DNA of 64,000 nt from Sambucus nigra (lineage: Eukaryota; Streptophyta; Magnoliopsida; Dipsacales; Adoxaceae), in NCBI GenBank assembly GCA_949130495.1, contig OX422208.1:686432202-686496201 (forward strand), written 5' to 3'. The notes below the pieces were generated by a model. It saw only the letters and a program-made list of their open reading frames with translations. It was not told the origin of the DNA and searched no databases. Of the stretch, positions 47,901-60,010 are shown piece after piece (the stretch's first letter is position 1; every line of letters starts with the position of its first letter). Position numbers and translations under genes: made by a program.

Positions 47901-49000
47901 AAGATAAAGTGGATGCATAGAATTTTATGTGTTAAGCATTGTGACAGTGACACAGATCCCTTTGATCAGCCCATACCGGTTTATGCTATTTGAAGGGTAT
48001 AGATCCAACTGAAGCAATTGTAGCAGCTTTGACATCTTTTGATCTTAGACATCTTTTTTATTTGGAATGCTTTCAATCCTCACGCTTCATTCAGTACACA
48101 GAACACAAATGAAATCGATCAATTTTTAATTGTTCATACTTCCCTTTTCTTCTCGTCCCTTCACGTTGTTTTAACTTGGTCTTAGGCTACCGATGACCGC
48201 CTCTATGAGGACCTTTGGGCGGAGCTTTATCAATACACAGGCCTAACTAAGAGAAGGGTGGAACTAAAAGCTCTTTATATATAAACATTTTTTTTAATTG
48301 TGAACTCTCTTCTCCTTCTCTTTCGAATCATTCTCATTTCATATTCTATGAACCCACAAAATAAAAGTAAAAAATTAGGAACTGACAAGATCATCATATT
48401 TCCTTATTTTACCCGACTCCTGAGCTTTAGTTCCACTTGGCCTTCCCCAATTTAAATGAAGCCATCAGAAGGATTAGGATCTTAGACTACCGGTGACCTG
48501 CCTAGGAATAGACACTTTGGGCAGAACTTTCTTAATCAACTTCATTACCAAATGAAGAAAGACAGAAGAGAGTCTTGACTGTTCAATTATAGGCACCCGA
48601 CCCTAGTTCATTTTGAGGGTACATTTTCCTCAAAGTTAGTACGAGGAGGAACGCATAGGTACCCACTAGAGAGAAAGATTCTCACGTCTGACTAGACTAA
48701 ACATTAGACTTAATCTCAAAGAGGATGATTAAGATTCTCAGTCTGAAACTCTCTGTGAAAATTCCATCCAGTTATCAAATCTCTTTCTTATCCTTAAACT
48801 GTACTAAATTAAAAGGCTCTTTGTTAAGGTTAAGCGAAAGAGGCTGTAGTTACTTTTGGGATTGTAGAAATCCAGAGACCAGATTTCAAAAAGAAATCTC
48901 ATCAACCACTGGATAGATTAGCTTCCCCGCAATTTGGGGTGAGTTAGGAAAAATCCAAGAAATGTTGAATTGAAAAAGGCAAACTTTCAATTGGATACAG
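47901..49000. other. Unassigned DNA between Tat-2 and the mitochondrial-like block
   Basis: No coding motif. A loose repeat, 'cttaggctaccgatgacc...ctttgggcggagcttt' (48181-48235) and 'cttagactaccggtgacc...ctttgggcagaacttt' (48480-48533), lies about 300 bp apart. The 63-codon frame at 48725-48916 is not recognised. Confidence 0.4.
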
Positions 49001-51373
49001 ACGAATGCCCTTTTTTTATTTCCTTTAACATTGGTCCCGTAAACTTGTACCAACTATGGTGAGAATGGGCAGCCGTTACAAGATGATCTGCTACCCTATT
49101 TCCTTGAAAGAAGGTGCCCTTTTTTAGATAAGCAGGTGGGTTGGGCCAAGGGGCGAAGGATCAAGTGCTTTGAGCTTTGAAACTAGACTTTCTGTGGGAA
49201 TTTATTCTTTCTTCACCTTCTTGTATAATATAGTATATCCCCTTCGATTGACGAGATGTTTGTGTTCAATATTCCCTCGGTGATAGTTTTCGCAAAGACA
49301 ATGTTCAAGACAATTGTCTTGTGAGTTTCCTTCCTTGGTTCGTGATTCCATAGGATCCATACTAATATGTTCTTACATATCCCCTATTTTATTTAGTCTT
49401 GCTGCCTATCAGCCTTCTAGGACTATTTAGAAGTATCTTCTAATCAAAGCCAGTTCGCCTTTATTGTGATAAGGAGTATGCTGCCTTATTCTTTTTTAGA
49501 TTTGAGCTTGTTTCCTCACAAGAGAGATTGGACACGTCCTCACTCGTTCTTTTTTCAAGATCTTGGAGCCTCTTAATTGCAAAGGATGCTCGGCCAACGA
49601 CACTTACCTAACTTCCCTGCCCATAAACCAAACAAGACACCTGCTTACATAGCCACCATATTGCCAGTCTAGGATTTAGTCAACTAAAATCAAATATAGA
49701 ATCAAGTAAAACACTTTCAATCCTCGAATACACTAGTGTTAGGTCGCCGGGAGAAACAAAACTAGCTTTCCACTTCTCATAAATTCTGTAGTGAGGGAAT
49801 GGCTCTTGTATTTATCTAGCTATTTAGTTATTTTGTGTGAACCCTAGCCATACCGAAAGAAGCCAAAGGCAAATAAGTCTAGAACTTCTCCGATGACATC
49901 ATAATCATATGTTAAAGAGAGTCTCGTCGTGTTCAGATGGCTAAGCTTACCAGCAATATAACTACTTAAAGTAGGTTATTCACTCTCTGCCCGACAGTTT
50001 GATCTGGAGCTCAAAGAAACCAGAGTTTATGACTCAACTAAACATGTTCCTATCTTTCTTGGTATATGCGAGACTTTTAAGATCTAGCTCTTTTTCGGGC
50101 AAATGATTCAAATGAGAGTTGTGGAGCACGTACATAACTGGATTAGCTTACTATTGATGATAGGGCCCAAGGAACAGAAGCACCAGACTTAGTAAAGTAG
50201 AGGTCTCTAAAGCATAAAAAGAATAGGAGACTCAAATCTACGTAGGCGATCCCAATATATGACAGACCGGGGAAGCAGTGGGATCTTGCTATTGGATTGA
50301 ATTTCATAAGAACTTTCGGCACAACATTAAATTAGGGTCTAAAATATGCTATTTTGGGACATTCAGGGGCAGCAAGTAGTAGATATGTGTTTACGAGACT
50401 GAGGTCAATGCATGAAAAACAAAAATAGGCCACTAGCTGGTTCATCTAATCACAAGATGAAAAAAGAGGTGTAATTTTCCAATCGGAAGAAGAATTCATG
50501 CAAAGGCAGCTAAAGAGCTCTGAAGCATTGGCTTGTCCCTCATGGATATGGTGGATCTCTAGATAGATTCTATGCCTTTAAGTTTGAAACTAAACAGAGG
50601 AGTTAAATTAGAAGAGAAATGGAAATAACTCAACTCGCAAGAAAGAGGAGGCAGCCAAAGGCTATTAAACCTCGATAATTAATTAGACCAGACATGAATA
50701 GAAATGAAACTCATAGGTTGTTACAATCTTGGCTTTGTGATTGAAAGATATAGATTCATATCCATGGGCTCTCCTTTTAGTAAGAATATGTGCATGAGTG
50801 ACTTAGTGGTTAGCTAATACCATGGCATGATGGGAAAATCCCTCTTCTGATGGTTGAGCGAGTAAAGCCCTTTGCTTGAAATAGTGAACGCGTGGATACT
50901 ACCAAGAGAGCTTTAAACTTGAATCTGCAGGAGATGTAAATACTTATTTTCGCCTCTGCAATAAAAGTCATAGGATGCTAGCTTGATTGATTGGTATATT
51001 AAAGGTCTTCCGTCTAGCCTCTTGCTCCTTGTCTCAGACAGAGCCCAACGGGTAAGGAAAGTGCTATTAGGCCGGAGTGCCTTTTTTAACAGCATTTGGT
51101 GATTTCATTAACCAAGAGTGGGAACATGTCTTTCTTTTCCTTTTTCATTCTTAAAAATAGGTATCCTCATTCAGTCTCTCAACTAATATCTACGAATGAT
51201 ATTAATATTGTACTCGAGCGAAGTGCCCCATCCCTTTGAGGGGCAGGAGCGGTTTAATCCTTAGGTTACTGGAAGTTCTTTAAGGAGCTTAACCTCAAAG
51301 TTTACATGATCATGCAAATAAGGAGTGTTGTTTTTTTCTTGAAAACATAACTCCTTGAAAGTCTTTATAATGG

Positions 51374-51621
51374 ATATAGTTTATATAAAGAAAAAGGTTA
51401 TGAAATTAAAAATGGTTCTTCCAACTGGGGGACTGCTTGTACCGTTGTCTAGACAAAGCGAGGACCCTCTGAAAAAGCCAAGTCAATAAAGAAAAGAATC
51501 TGAGTGAATCAGAGTAATTACACTCAATGCTTTTATCTAGCCTTAAGCCAAAGTAGTCAGTAGTCATTGTTCCTTTGTGCGACCAGTTGCGAGTTTTGGC
51601 ATGTTGAGGGGTTAAGACGCA
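51374..51621 (+). repeat. Inverted repeat arm A (about 248 bp)
   Basis: From 'atatagtttatataaagaaaaagg' in parts to 'gacgca'. It matches the reverse complement of 54135-54384 with scattered substitutions. Landmarks are 'actgcttgtaccgttgtctagacaa' and 'gcgaggaccctctg'. Confidence 0.8.
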
Positions 51622-52977
51622 TTAGTAGCGCATCTTATCTTTCAAATGTGTGAGTAAAGACAGCCCTTAGTCCGCCTACGGTAACAAACATAGCAATAAC
51701 TTACTATTGAGGGACTCACTCCCTAATCAGGCCAAAGTGCATCAGGTTCATTTTGGTGGTCCCACCTTTACTAATAAGGGAAATGCATCCCTTTCTTCAC
51801 TTAATTAAGGGTAGTCATTATTAGTTAGGTATATGTGAGGAAAGAGCAGTGCTTTATTAATATTCGTGGGGGTTTGGGTCTAAGGATCCCAGCTTTATGT
51901 CAATAAGGGCACGGATAGGCGATTTGAGTTGTTAGGAAAGAGGTGGATTGAGGCGAAGACAAAACCTTTCGAAAAATAAAGTCTGTTTAGTGCCCCTCCA
52001 CCGTGTTTCACTTCCTCGAAAGAAGCCTTAAGTGGGGTATAGTTATATTATAGGTTCAGGAGGTCAAAGGGGTTGGACAAAGCAAAGCTGGCAATGCAAA
52101 GCATGAGGAGCGTACTCACACGTCTTTTGTGGCAATTTGTAGGCAGGAGGGCAAAGGGTTACAGGGGAGAGTCGAGTCAAAGTAGCGGTTCTCTTTTTGC
52201 TATCTTTCCCGAAGGGCCTTTGGGACTCTTTCCTACAGGATGCAACTTATTTTGTTGAGGCGGGCCCAGTTGCTTTGTAAGTGAAATAGGGATGAGTTTA
52301 GCTAATAAATTGATGTTTTGAGTGGTGGTGGGGGTATGTAGGCCCAATTGCCTTGTTGTTGCGAAGTTGCTCTTTTCGACTTATGGAGCTGAACTAATTG
52401 GAGCTTGGGATTTCCTTATGAAATTTTAAGGAAGTGACGTGAAGGTAGCCTTACGTAAGGAGTTGATGAGAGATACGGGTCTCCACGTGTTTTGGTAGTA
52501 GGGGAAGGAAGGAGGACTTGATTGAGTTATGGTCTTGTTGTTGGGGCTCAAAATCTTCCTTGCTCGTTCCTAGGTTTTTCATTTCATTTTTTTATCACCG
52601 TCTTATTTCACTCACTAATTTCTGTAATTCATTTATCTTTTATGAATAGTTGATTGTGTTGAATGATTGATGGGTAGTCATAAATTTAGGTTATTTTTTC
52701 AAATATGCAAACAGATTCTATTTTTGGGTGATGTAAGCTTTATTTATTATTTTTCGGCATGAAACGAGTTTCAAAAAGGGTTGCATTCTTATTTATCCGT
52801 TCAGGTTTTCTTCATTTATTGCTCCATTCATCTATGTTGTGCGATTTTTAGCTTCTATTAGATTTGAACACTTCTTTATTTTGCTTCCTTTCTATTGAAA
52901 AGGAGTCTGATTTCTTCGCACTCATGAAACAACCAAAAGGTGGATGGGGATTTGTTAATTGAAGACATAGATCGCAA
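51622..52977. other. Mitochondrial-like spacer
   Basis: Only short open frames (for example 52073-52258) without recognisable motifs. G-rich stretches and a few Ser/Gly codon runs. Nothing I can name. Confidence 0.35.
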
Positions 52978-53825
52978 GCAAGGTAATTATGCAGGCCTTA
53001 CTGGCTTTGCCTGCTTGGTTGTACAACTACTAAAGCAAGGCTATTTTGATATTCTATAGCTTGATAATGGCTCCTAAAGTTAACTACTAGCAAGAGCTAT
53101 GCTCATTTTAGGGCTCCTAAAGTTATGGAATTGCTCTACTCCTAAGTTACTAACTATAGCTATCTAGGATCCGAAATTCTTTCATAGAAAATACCTCCCT
53201 ACGCAAGAGAGTTTCTCCTCTCCTAAAGCTATTGCTCCTAAAGTAATAGCAAGAGCTAATAGCAAAAACAAAGCGAGTAACCAGTCGTTGATATCTCTTC
53301 CTATACAGCATAGCTTCCAAATAACTCAAAGCTATTGTCTTATAGAGCTTTTGTCCTTCCTATGCTAAATCAAAGGAGCTACTAGAACAACTAAGGTAGT
53401 ACCCTTAGATTTTGCTCTAGCAGCTCGGAATTGAGCTTTTAAGCTTTGCTTTTGGTTTGATTTAGTTGTAGCTAATTTGGATTGAAAGCCTGTAGTAGCT
53501 TGGAGCAAACTCGATTGAACTCACACAGGGAGCAGTCTTACCCAACAAAGGCATTACAGGATGTCGACATTAGCCAATGAGGAGGTTAGGCTACAGTTAA
53601 AAGAGCTACTCGAAAAGGGCCATGGTTGTCCTAGTACATCCTCTTATGCCTTTCCCTATCTCTAAGGGGTCTTGATGCCGAAGAAGGCTCGTGGTGTATG
53701 TGCCTGGATTAGAGTTATCGCGCCCTTAACAAGATCATAGTAAAGAATTGTTATCATTTACCGAAGATAGATGTTTGATTACCATTTGACTAGTTGAGGG
53801 AGCCCGTTACTTCACCAAGATAGAC
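52978..53825 (+). repeat. Direct repeat A (848 bp) ending in a gypsy RT scrap
   Basis: From 'gcaaggtaatta' to 'cttcaccaagatagac'. Homologous over its length to 54838-55671, with many substitutions and small indels. The left two-thirds is rich in short 'gctcctaaag' and 'ctatagct' words. Confidence 0.8.
53561..53825 (+). pseudogene. Ty3/gypsy RT scrap
   Basis: Frame from 53561: MSTLANEEVRLQLKELLEKG, CPSTSSYAFPYL, stop, VLMPKKARGVCAWIRVIAPL, and later (other frame) ARYFTKID-like sequence at the end. It corresponds to the fingers of a chromovirus-type RT (the YRM..E..EL..QLKELLEKG...PKKDG block). A very old fragment, also present in repeat B at about 55420-55671. Confidence 0.65.
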
Positions 53826-54007
53826 AGAAAGTCGGGCTCAATCGAGAGCAAACGTTGGGTGCGTTCTGGGAAAATATACCTATTATCGATCCAATTATTA
53901 TACAGGATCATATGATTTTTGTCCAAAATGCAATACGTGATCTCAAAAATAGAAAATGGGCGCTGCTCAAAGAACAACAAGAGCTCACTGTGCGGCTCTC
54001 TCCCTAG
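53826..54007 (+). other. Unrecognised short open frame
   Basis: In the phase starting near 53825 the frame is open for about 60 codons to TAG at 54005-54007. It includes NREQTLGAFWENIPIIDP and MIFVQNAIRDLKNRKWALL. The composition looks protein-like (amphipathic, few rare residues), but I do not recognise it. It could be a scrap of a mitochondrial or transposon gene. Confidence 0.25.
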
Positions 54008-54134
54008 GGGAGACTAGAAGAAAGTAACAAGCGCTTAGCTTTTTTCTTTTTTTTGTGTTTTGTAATCGAGAAAAACTTACTTATCTATGATGAACATAAG
54101 AGCGATTACATCCAATGTTTTTTATGGTGGGTAC

Positions 54135-54384
54135 TGCATCTCAATCCCCTAATACGCCAATACTCGCAACCGGTCACACTAAGGAACAACGACTACTCAC
54201 TACTTTAGCTTAAGGCTAAATAAAGACATTGGGTGTAATCGCTCTGGTTCCCTCAGATCCTTTTCTTCAATGAGTTGTCTTTTTCCAGAGGGTCCTCGCA
54301 TTGTCTAGACAGCGGTATAAGCAGTCCCCCCGTTGGAAGATCTAATTTCAATTTCATAACCTTTTTCTTTATATAAACTATACC
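54135..54384 (-). repeat. Inverted repeat arm B (about 250 bp)
   Basis: Reverse complement of arm A, about 2.5 kb away. It overlaps the 3' part of the minus-strand frame at 54305-54562. Confidence 0.8.
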
Positions 54385-54562
54385 CACTACACTGACTTTC
54401 CGATACAGAAAGGGTAAGAGAAAAATCACCTACCAAAAGACTTTTTTTTCGATCTCCATTCTCTAATGAATATATCTTTTCTAGTAGATCTATATTCTCT
54501 GGAAGATCCCCCTTATCCATCGGAAGATCATTATGAGAAAATGGGTGGAGGAAAATGATCAA
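54305..54562 (-). CDS. Unrecognised 85-codon open frame
   Basis: Starts MIIFLHPFSHNDLPMDKGDL and ends SNGGTAYTAV at a TAG. Mixed charge, no membrane segment, no motif I can name. The last quarter lies in inverted-repeat arm B, and after the stop the same phase reads on (TMRGPSGKRQLIEEKD), so it may be the stop-interrupted remnant of a longer frame. Whether it is expressed cannot be judged. Confidence 0.25.
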   Translation of the reverse strand: MIIFLHPFSHNDLPMDKGDLPENIDLLEKIYSLENGDRKKSLLVGDFSLTLSVSESQCSGYSLYKEKGYEIEIRSSNGGTAYTAV

Positions 54563-54563
54563 G

Positions 54564-54711
54564 TACCATTTGTATAGACCAATCCTTGACCTCGATCGAA
54601 TCCCCCAAGCTCACTCGAAATCCCTTTTTCTCTCTATTCTATAAATGCTTTCTTCTTGGATAAATGCGTATTGAATTGCTCAAGAATGAGTATAAGTCGT
54701 TCTAATGCGAA
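54564..54711 (+). repeat. Direct repeat pair, copy 1 (about 148 bp)
   Basis: 'taccatttgtatagaccaatcc' in parts through 'ataagtcgttctaa'. The second copy is at 57385-57532. A short third echo ('taccatttacatagac') occurs near 59955. Confidence 0.8.
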
Positions 54712-54837
54712 AATAAGCCAACAAGATCTAACATGTGTTAAGCATAGTTAGCTTACCTTATTATTAGAGAAAGGGGAAAGGGGTTGAGATGATGGTACCA
54801 AGTCATTTCTTGCATTCACTCTAGCAAGGATAGTTTT

Positions 54838-55671
54838 GCAAGGTAATTACATAGGCCTTACTAGCTTTGACTGCTTGGTTGTACGTCTACTAAAGCAAGT
54901 CTATTTTGCTATTCTAAAGCTTTAAAATAGATCCTAAAGCTAACTACTAGCAAGATTTATGCTCTTTTAGGGCTCCTAAATTTATGGAATTGCTTTGCTC
55001 CTAAGTTACTAAATTCAGCTATCTAAGATCCAAAATTCTTTGATAGAAATTCCTCCCAAAGCAATAGAGTTTCTCCTCTCCTAAAGCTATTGCTCCTAAA
55101 GTACTAGCAAGATCAAATAGCAAAAAAAAGCTTATAGCTAGTCGTTTTTATCTCTTCCTATATAGCATAGCTTCCAAATAGCCCAAAGTTATTGTCCTAT
55201 AGATCTTCAGCCCTCCCTACGCTAAATCAAATGAGTTACTAGAACAGATAAGGTAGTAGCCTTAGATTTCACTCTAGCAACTCGAAATTGAGCTTTCAAG
55301 TTTTGATTTTGGTTTCATTTAGCTGTAGCTGATCTGGATTGAAAGCCCGTAGCAGCTTGGAGCACACTCGATTGAACTCGTACAGGGAGCAATCTTACCC
55401 AACAACGGTGTTACAGGATATCGACATTGGGCAATGAGGAGATTAGGCGGCAGTTAAAAGAGCTGCTCGAAAAAGGTCATGGTTGGCATAGTACATCCTC
55501 TTGTGCCTTGCCCCTATCTCTAAGAGATCTTGGTGCCGAAGAAGGTTTATGGATCATGTGCATGGATTAGGGTTATCTCGCCCTTAACAAGAATCGCTAT
55601 CCTTTACCAAGGATAAATGTCTGATTCCCATTTGACTAGTTAAGGGGGCCCATTACTTCACCAAGATAGAC
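54838..55671 (+). repeat. Direct repeat B (834 bp)
   Basis: Second copy of 52978-53825 in the same orientation. Outside the common end 'caccaagatagac' the sequences diverge at once. Confidence 0.8.
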
Positions 55672-55688
55672 TGACTTTGTGTTAACAG

Positions 55689-56024
55689 ATGGTTGGTCTG
55701 TTCATGGGGTTTCTCAAAAAAATCTTTTCACAGTGGTTAGATGTGTTGTTGATCTTGGTGTCTTCCATTTTTGGGTTCTTCATTTGTTTTGATTTTATTT
55801 TATGTTTGTGTTTTATTTTTCTTATCTTTCTTTGTGTTGTTAACTTGAATGGTTGTGTTGTAATTGGTTTCCTCCTTAGTTGTGTTGTTTTCCCTCTGCC
55901 TGAGGGCCTTTTTCTCTTTGGCCTTCTATTTATTGATGAATCCACTCCTTCCTTTAATGAAATAGATCGGTCTTCCCGCTTAATCAGTACAAGATTCCTG
56001 TCCTCGCTTCTCTTACTCAAATAG
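55689..56024 (+). CDS. Unrecognised hydrophobic open frame (111 codons)
   Basis: ATG at 55689, 18 bp after repeat B ends. Residues about 10-75 are almost wholly hydrophobic: FSQWLDVLLILVSSIFGFF, DFILCLCFIFLIFLCVVNL, VVIGFLLSCVVFPL. That is enough for two or three membrane helices. A polar tail follows (DESTPSFNEIDRSSRLIS) and the stop is at 56022-56024. The T-rich composition could give this by chance, and the opposite strand is also open (55682-56020). No family recognised. Confidence 0.25.
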   Translation: MVGLFMGFLKKIFSQWLDVLLILVSSIFGFFICFDFILCLCFIFLIFLCVVNLNGCVVIGFLLSCVVFPLPEGLFLFGLLFIDESTPSFNEIDRSSRLISTRFLSSLLLLK

Positions 56025-57330
56025 GAGGTGGGTATAGTACTTTACTTCCTCTAGTTCAAGAGTTACAGATCAAGAAAAGGGCTTTCATTAGCATTATTAG
56101 TTGTAATTGGCACTCATCCCGCTACTCTTGCTTTCTCGAGCATCGATGGAGCAAGGAGTTCATCGATTGAAGTATTTAAGTATGAGTGAAGTTTATGTTC
56201 TCTACTATCTCACACCCTAAACTCAGAATCTAACCATTAGAGATTGTAGGTTCCAGACACAGGTACTTGTCGTTTATTCTTCTTTGATCGAGACTCATTT
56301 TTCTTGGTCTATTGAGCCATAAAGACTGTTTGACATTGATTTGGTTCAGTAAGAGTTGGTTGGATTGAGTCACGGAGAGATCTAAGTTGTATTTCTGAGT
56401 TGTCCTTTTATTTTCTTTATTGCTAGTTATTTCTTTTCTCGCATTTTAGGTTGGTTACAGGCCTGGATGTTTCATTCACCCATTTCCTTAACCGTTTGAA
56501 TACCAAAACTCAAGAGGTAGATTGATTTCTAGACACTTGTTGACAGAGACTCTAGCTTTACCATCAGGTCCCTTGTATCCCAAACCTTCTGTCTTGATGA
56601 CTGTATAGTCATCCTTGAACACGATTTGCAGAGACGCCAACAGAATATAAAGTACATTAGGAAACTGCTTATCCCATACCTATTTGGGATCAAGGCCTTA
56701 CTTTTTTATCATTTGAGGAGTCTTGTCACTGTACTTTAAGAACTCTGATGCCTCACTAAAGTGTAGGTCTTCCATTTCTTCCTGAACTCGATTAACCTGA
56801 ATCTTTTTCCGGTAACTTAAATCTCACGCCAAGCAAGACCTCCATTGTCCCTTTCTTTTATCCATCCCGCTTCCTTCTTTTCTTTATTCCAATAGAGTCT
56901 AAGGCAAAGCTAAAGTGGTTCGTATGCCTACTCTACCAACTTGACGAAAGGGAACGAACTTTGTTTCACTTTCGGGTTTATGGATTGGATTCATTCAGCA
57001 TTACGCCTTTTTATCGTGATGCTTTGGTTACTGACGAACGCTTCCAAAGGCGACCCTCTTGAGTTTTCGACTGTTTTCTAGATTAAAGTAGCCTTTCATC
57101 GCCCTACCAAATGAAAGAAGTCACTATCAAACATCTCGCCCTACTGAAGTACCAAAGGTGCACTCAACCCAGTGACTAAGAAATGGGTTTGCGCTTGAAT
57201 TTTAGTGATGAGGTCGAAAAGAAGGAAGTAGGCCTCTTATTGAATTATTATGGTTCTTCATTTTCCTTTAGAATGAAAGTCGCTATGAAGCCCTTACTAC
57301 TTACTTCGTTTGATTCAAAAGGTGAACATC
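56025..57330. other. Mitochondrial-like spacer
   Basis: No open frame of note and no motif. CT-rich stretches and short repeated words such as 'gaaagaagtc'. Nothing I can name. Confidence 0.35.
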
Positions 57331-57347
57331 CGCCCCCCCCCCCCCCC
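57331..57347. repeat. C homopolymer, 17 nt
   Basis: A run of 17 C after 'gaacatccg'. Its length is likely to be uncertain in any assembly. Confidence 0.95.
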
Positions 57348-57384
57348 AACTAGTCGTAAACTCAGGCCAGAGAGCTCTAAATAC

Positions 57385-57532
57385 TACCATTTGCATAGAC
57401 CAATCCTTGACCTCGATCGAATCCCCCAAGATCAGTTGAAAGGCCTTTTTCGCTCTATTCTATAAATGCTTTTGTCTTGGATAAATGCATATTAAATTGC
57501 TTAAGAATGCATATAAGTCGTTCTAACACGAA
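57385..57532 (+). repeat. Direct repeat pair, copy 2
   Basis: Same orientation as 54564-54711, with about a dozen substitutions by eye. Confidence 0.8.
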
Positions 57533-58599
57533 CTGAGAGGCTTCGTACTGTCCTTGTTGGTCCAGCTGCCTATTACATAATCTAAGTCAGTCCCCCTTGA
57601 AAGAAAAGAAGGGAAACCACTATTATTTTAGGAATTCGGCTGGCTAATAGAAATCCCTACTCGTAGAGGCCTGAAGCGAGCATTTAGTAAAGGTCAGTAT
57701 TGACCTTACCCTTATTTACTTTTTGGGGGGCTATCTAACCATAGAGAGGAGATATCGTTAAGGAATGGGCATCTGAACTGGGCCAAGCTCTTAGAATGAA
57801 TGGGTACTTCGGTACTCTTCGACTAACAATGTGAATTGGACTGGTAGTATCCGAACACACTTAAAAAAAATTTAAATCGATTGATGACCTTTTCCTTTCC
57901 CGAGAAACTAACAGCCGAACTTGTTAGAAGGCTATTAAAAAGAGTTATAACCTACTTAATTAAATAGAAAGAGAATGTGGTGGTACCGTGAAAATATGCT
58001 CAAAGAATCTTTCGTAGGTCTCGGAGTCTCGATTTTATAGAATCGGAGCAAGCCCTAATAAAGAATAGGTTGAATGAACCAGACACCATACCTCACCCAA
58101 AATCCCACTACAAAAAATAAAGGAAAGCACCTGCAGCGTACAAGCGAATGAGTCTTTAGGTAGTCTTTCCCTATTTTTGAGCTTGGTTGGTTAGCTCCTT
58201 TCGTACTTGTATTGTATTTTCTTTTCATTGAGTAAATCGCTGATTGGTCGGTTTGCGAGTGATGAGCTGATCTCGGGGAAAAGGTTAGACTTTAAAAGTG
58301 AGTTCAGAGACAAAAGTGGTCAAGGGGCTAGTTGACTCGCATGCTTACTGCTCAGTGGAAGTAAGTACTAAAGCGGACGTTGTCACTGATTAAACTAATC
58401 TCAAATCATATCGGGTTGCGTTTATGGGGGGAGGGTAGGATTTTGGTTTGTTGGAATCCTGGGGAAAAGGATATAGTTTTGATTAGCTAAAATGCTAAAG
58501 TCGCACACTGTAGAGTGGGTGCCATCAACAACACTTGGAGTTGCTTTGTGTCTTTTGTATATGGTGAAAACTGCCATATAAGGAGAGAATATCTTTGGC

Positions 58600-59190
58600 T
58601 TGACATTGATGCCATGCTACTATTGTTTAGGGTAGACCTTGGTTGGTTGTTGAGGATTTGAATGCTATCAGAAATCAGAATGAAAGTATTGGGGGGTCGC
58701 TCATATGTTTTAGGTGGCCTACATGGATGGATAAGTTTAATGTATGCATTAATAATGCTGAGTTAGATGATTTGAGGTATGGGGGAGCTTTCTACACCTG
58801 GTCAAATAGAAGAGAATATAGTCCTATCCTTATAAAACTTGATAGAGCTCTGACCAATATATAATGGGAGAACACCTTCCCAGGTTCTGAAGCACTATTT
58901 TTACCTGCTAGGGTATCTGACCACTCTCGTATGATCATTAAACTTACAGATATGCCCGGGGAAAAAACCATACAGATTCTATCATTGTTGGGATGATCAC
59001 CCTCACTTTTTGACTTTTGTTGATGAGGGTTGGAGAGGGTAAGCTTCAGGTACTCCAATGTATCGGCTTTGTACTAGGCTGAAAATATTCAAGAAGGAGA
59101 AGCTGAATAAGGATCAATTCTCTGACCTGTAGAATATGGCTTATAGACTTTGGACTTTGAAACTCGCGAACATGTGTCTTCTATCAAATG
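58600..59190 (+). pseudogene. LINE endonuclease fragment
   Basis: Frame 58643-58864 reads VVEDLNAIRNQNESIGG, CINNAELDDLRYGGAFYTWS and NRREYSPILIKLDRALTN. It continues past stops with FPGSEALFLPARVSDHSRMI. This is the C-terminal part of the APE-type endonuclease of plant L1 LINEs: the GDFNAI box (changed to VEDLNAI), the YTWSN box, LDRAL and the catalytic SDHS. It continues in pieces to about 59190 and is truncated at both ends. No RT seen. Confidence 0.75.
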
Positions 59191-59339
59191 GGGATCAAAG
59201 AACTACCAGTTTGTGAACTCGATTTTGGCTACTCTACTGGTCCTGAGTTCCTCCTGATAGAAACCTCATGCCGCTCTGTTTACTGCGCTCGCATACTCGT
59301 GTCTAAACTCTTCGAGTTTGGCAACACTACATTCTAGGT

Positions 59340-60010
59340 AGACCACTATGATGATGCCTCATCAAAGATAACATGTGGTGAGGAATATACTTTATTGGTG
59401 GTGGGATCAACACATCTCCAACCTTTCTTCTGCTAATTGTACCCAGTAAACATACACCGTATCACCTTCTTTTCCAACTTTTTCCTCAACTGGTCGGGCA
59501 CACAGATGTAGCAAACGCGCCCAAATACTCTGAAATGTGAAATAGTTGTATCTCTCTTGTATAATACCTGGTATGGAGAGAGAAAACTAAGATTCACTTG
59601 AGTTAATATGTTGATGACACGGGCTTCAGTCATCATGCATTCGGCTTGGCTGCACATTCTTCTTATTCATCATGTGATTTCGCCAAGATGTCGATTCCTC
59701 CTCTTCGCGACTCCATTCTGTTGTGTAGTATAAGAGCAGGCAAATTGTCTCAGAATCCATTCAAGTAAGCACTAACTTCTATGATGTGTATTTCCCTCCG
59801 GAGTTTGTCCTCAAACATATTTTTCTTTGCCTTGACTTTCTAAATAACATTCTTCACTAAGCTTCTGAACTCCATGAACTTTTGAAAGACTTCATACTTC
59901 TCTGCTAAGAAATATACCCCATGAGTAATCATCAATAAATGATTGTAAATACTACCATTTACATAGACTGGGTTGTAAATACTCATACCATGTTCTTGGC
60001 TCAATTACAA
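59340..60010 (-). pseudogene. Ty1/copia integrase fragment
   Basis: The minus-strand frame 59657-59433 reads LSPYQVLYKRDTTISHFRVF, GRVCYICVPDQLRKKLEKK, VIRCMFTGYN. It continues after a stop as KGWRCVDPTTNKVYSSPHVI and FDEASS. This is the conserved end of the copia integrase. Upstream (59660-60010) lies YFLAEKYEVFQKFMEFRSLV and, in another frame, LLYYTTEWSREEE, the position of the PQQNGVAERKN block. Order and orientation are those of one degraded copy. Confidence 0.75.

Noticed and set aside
48630..48660. 'gttagtacgaggaggaacgca' as a large-subunit rRNA sarcin-ricin loop
   Set aside because: The core has an extra G, and the flanks do not match nuclear, plastid or mitochondrial rRNA as I know them. 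No other rRNA segment is nearby.
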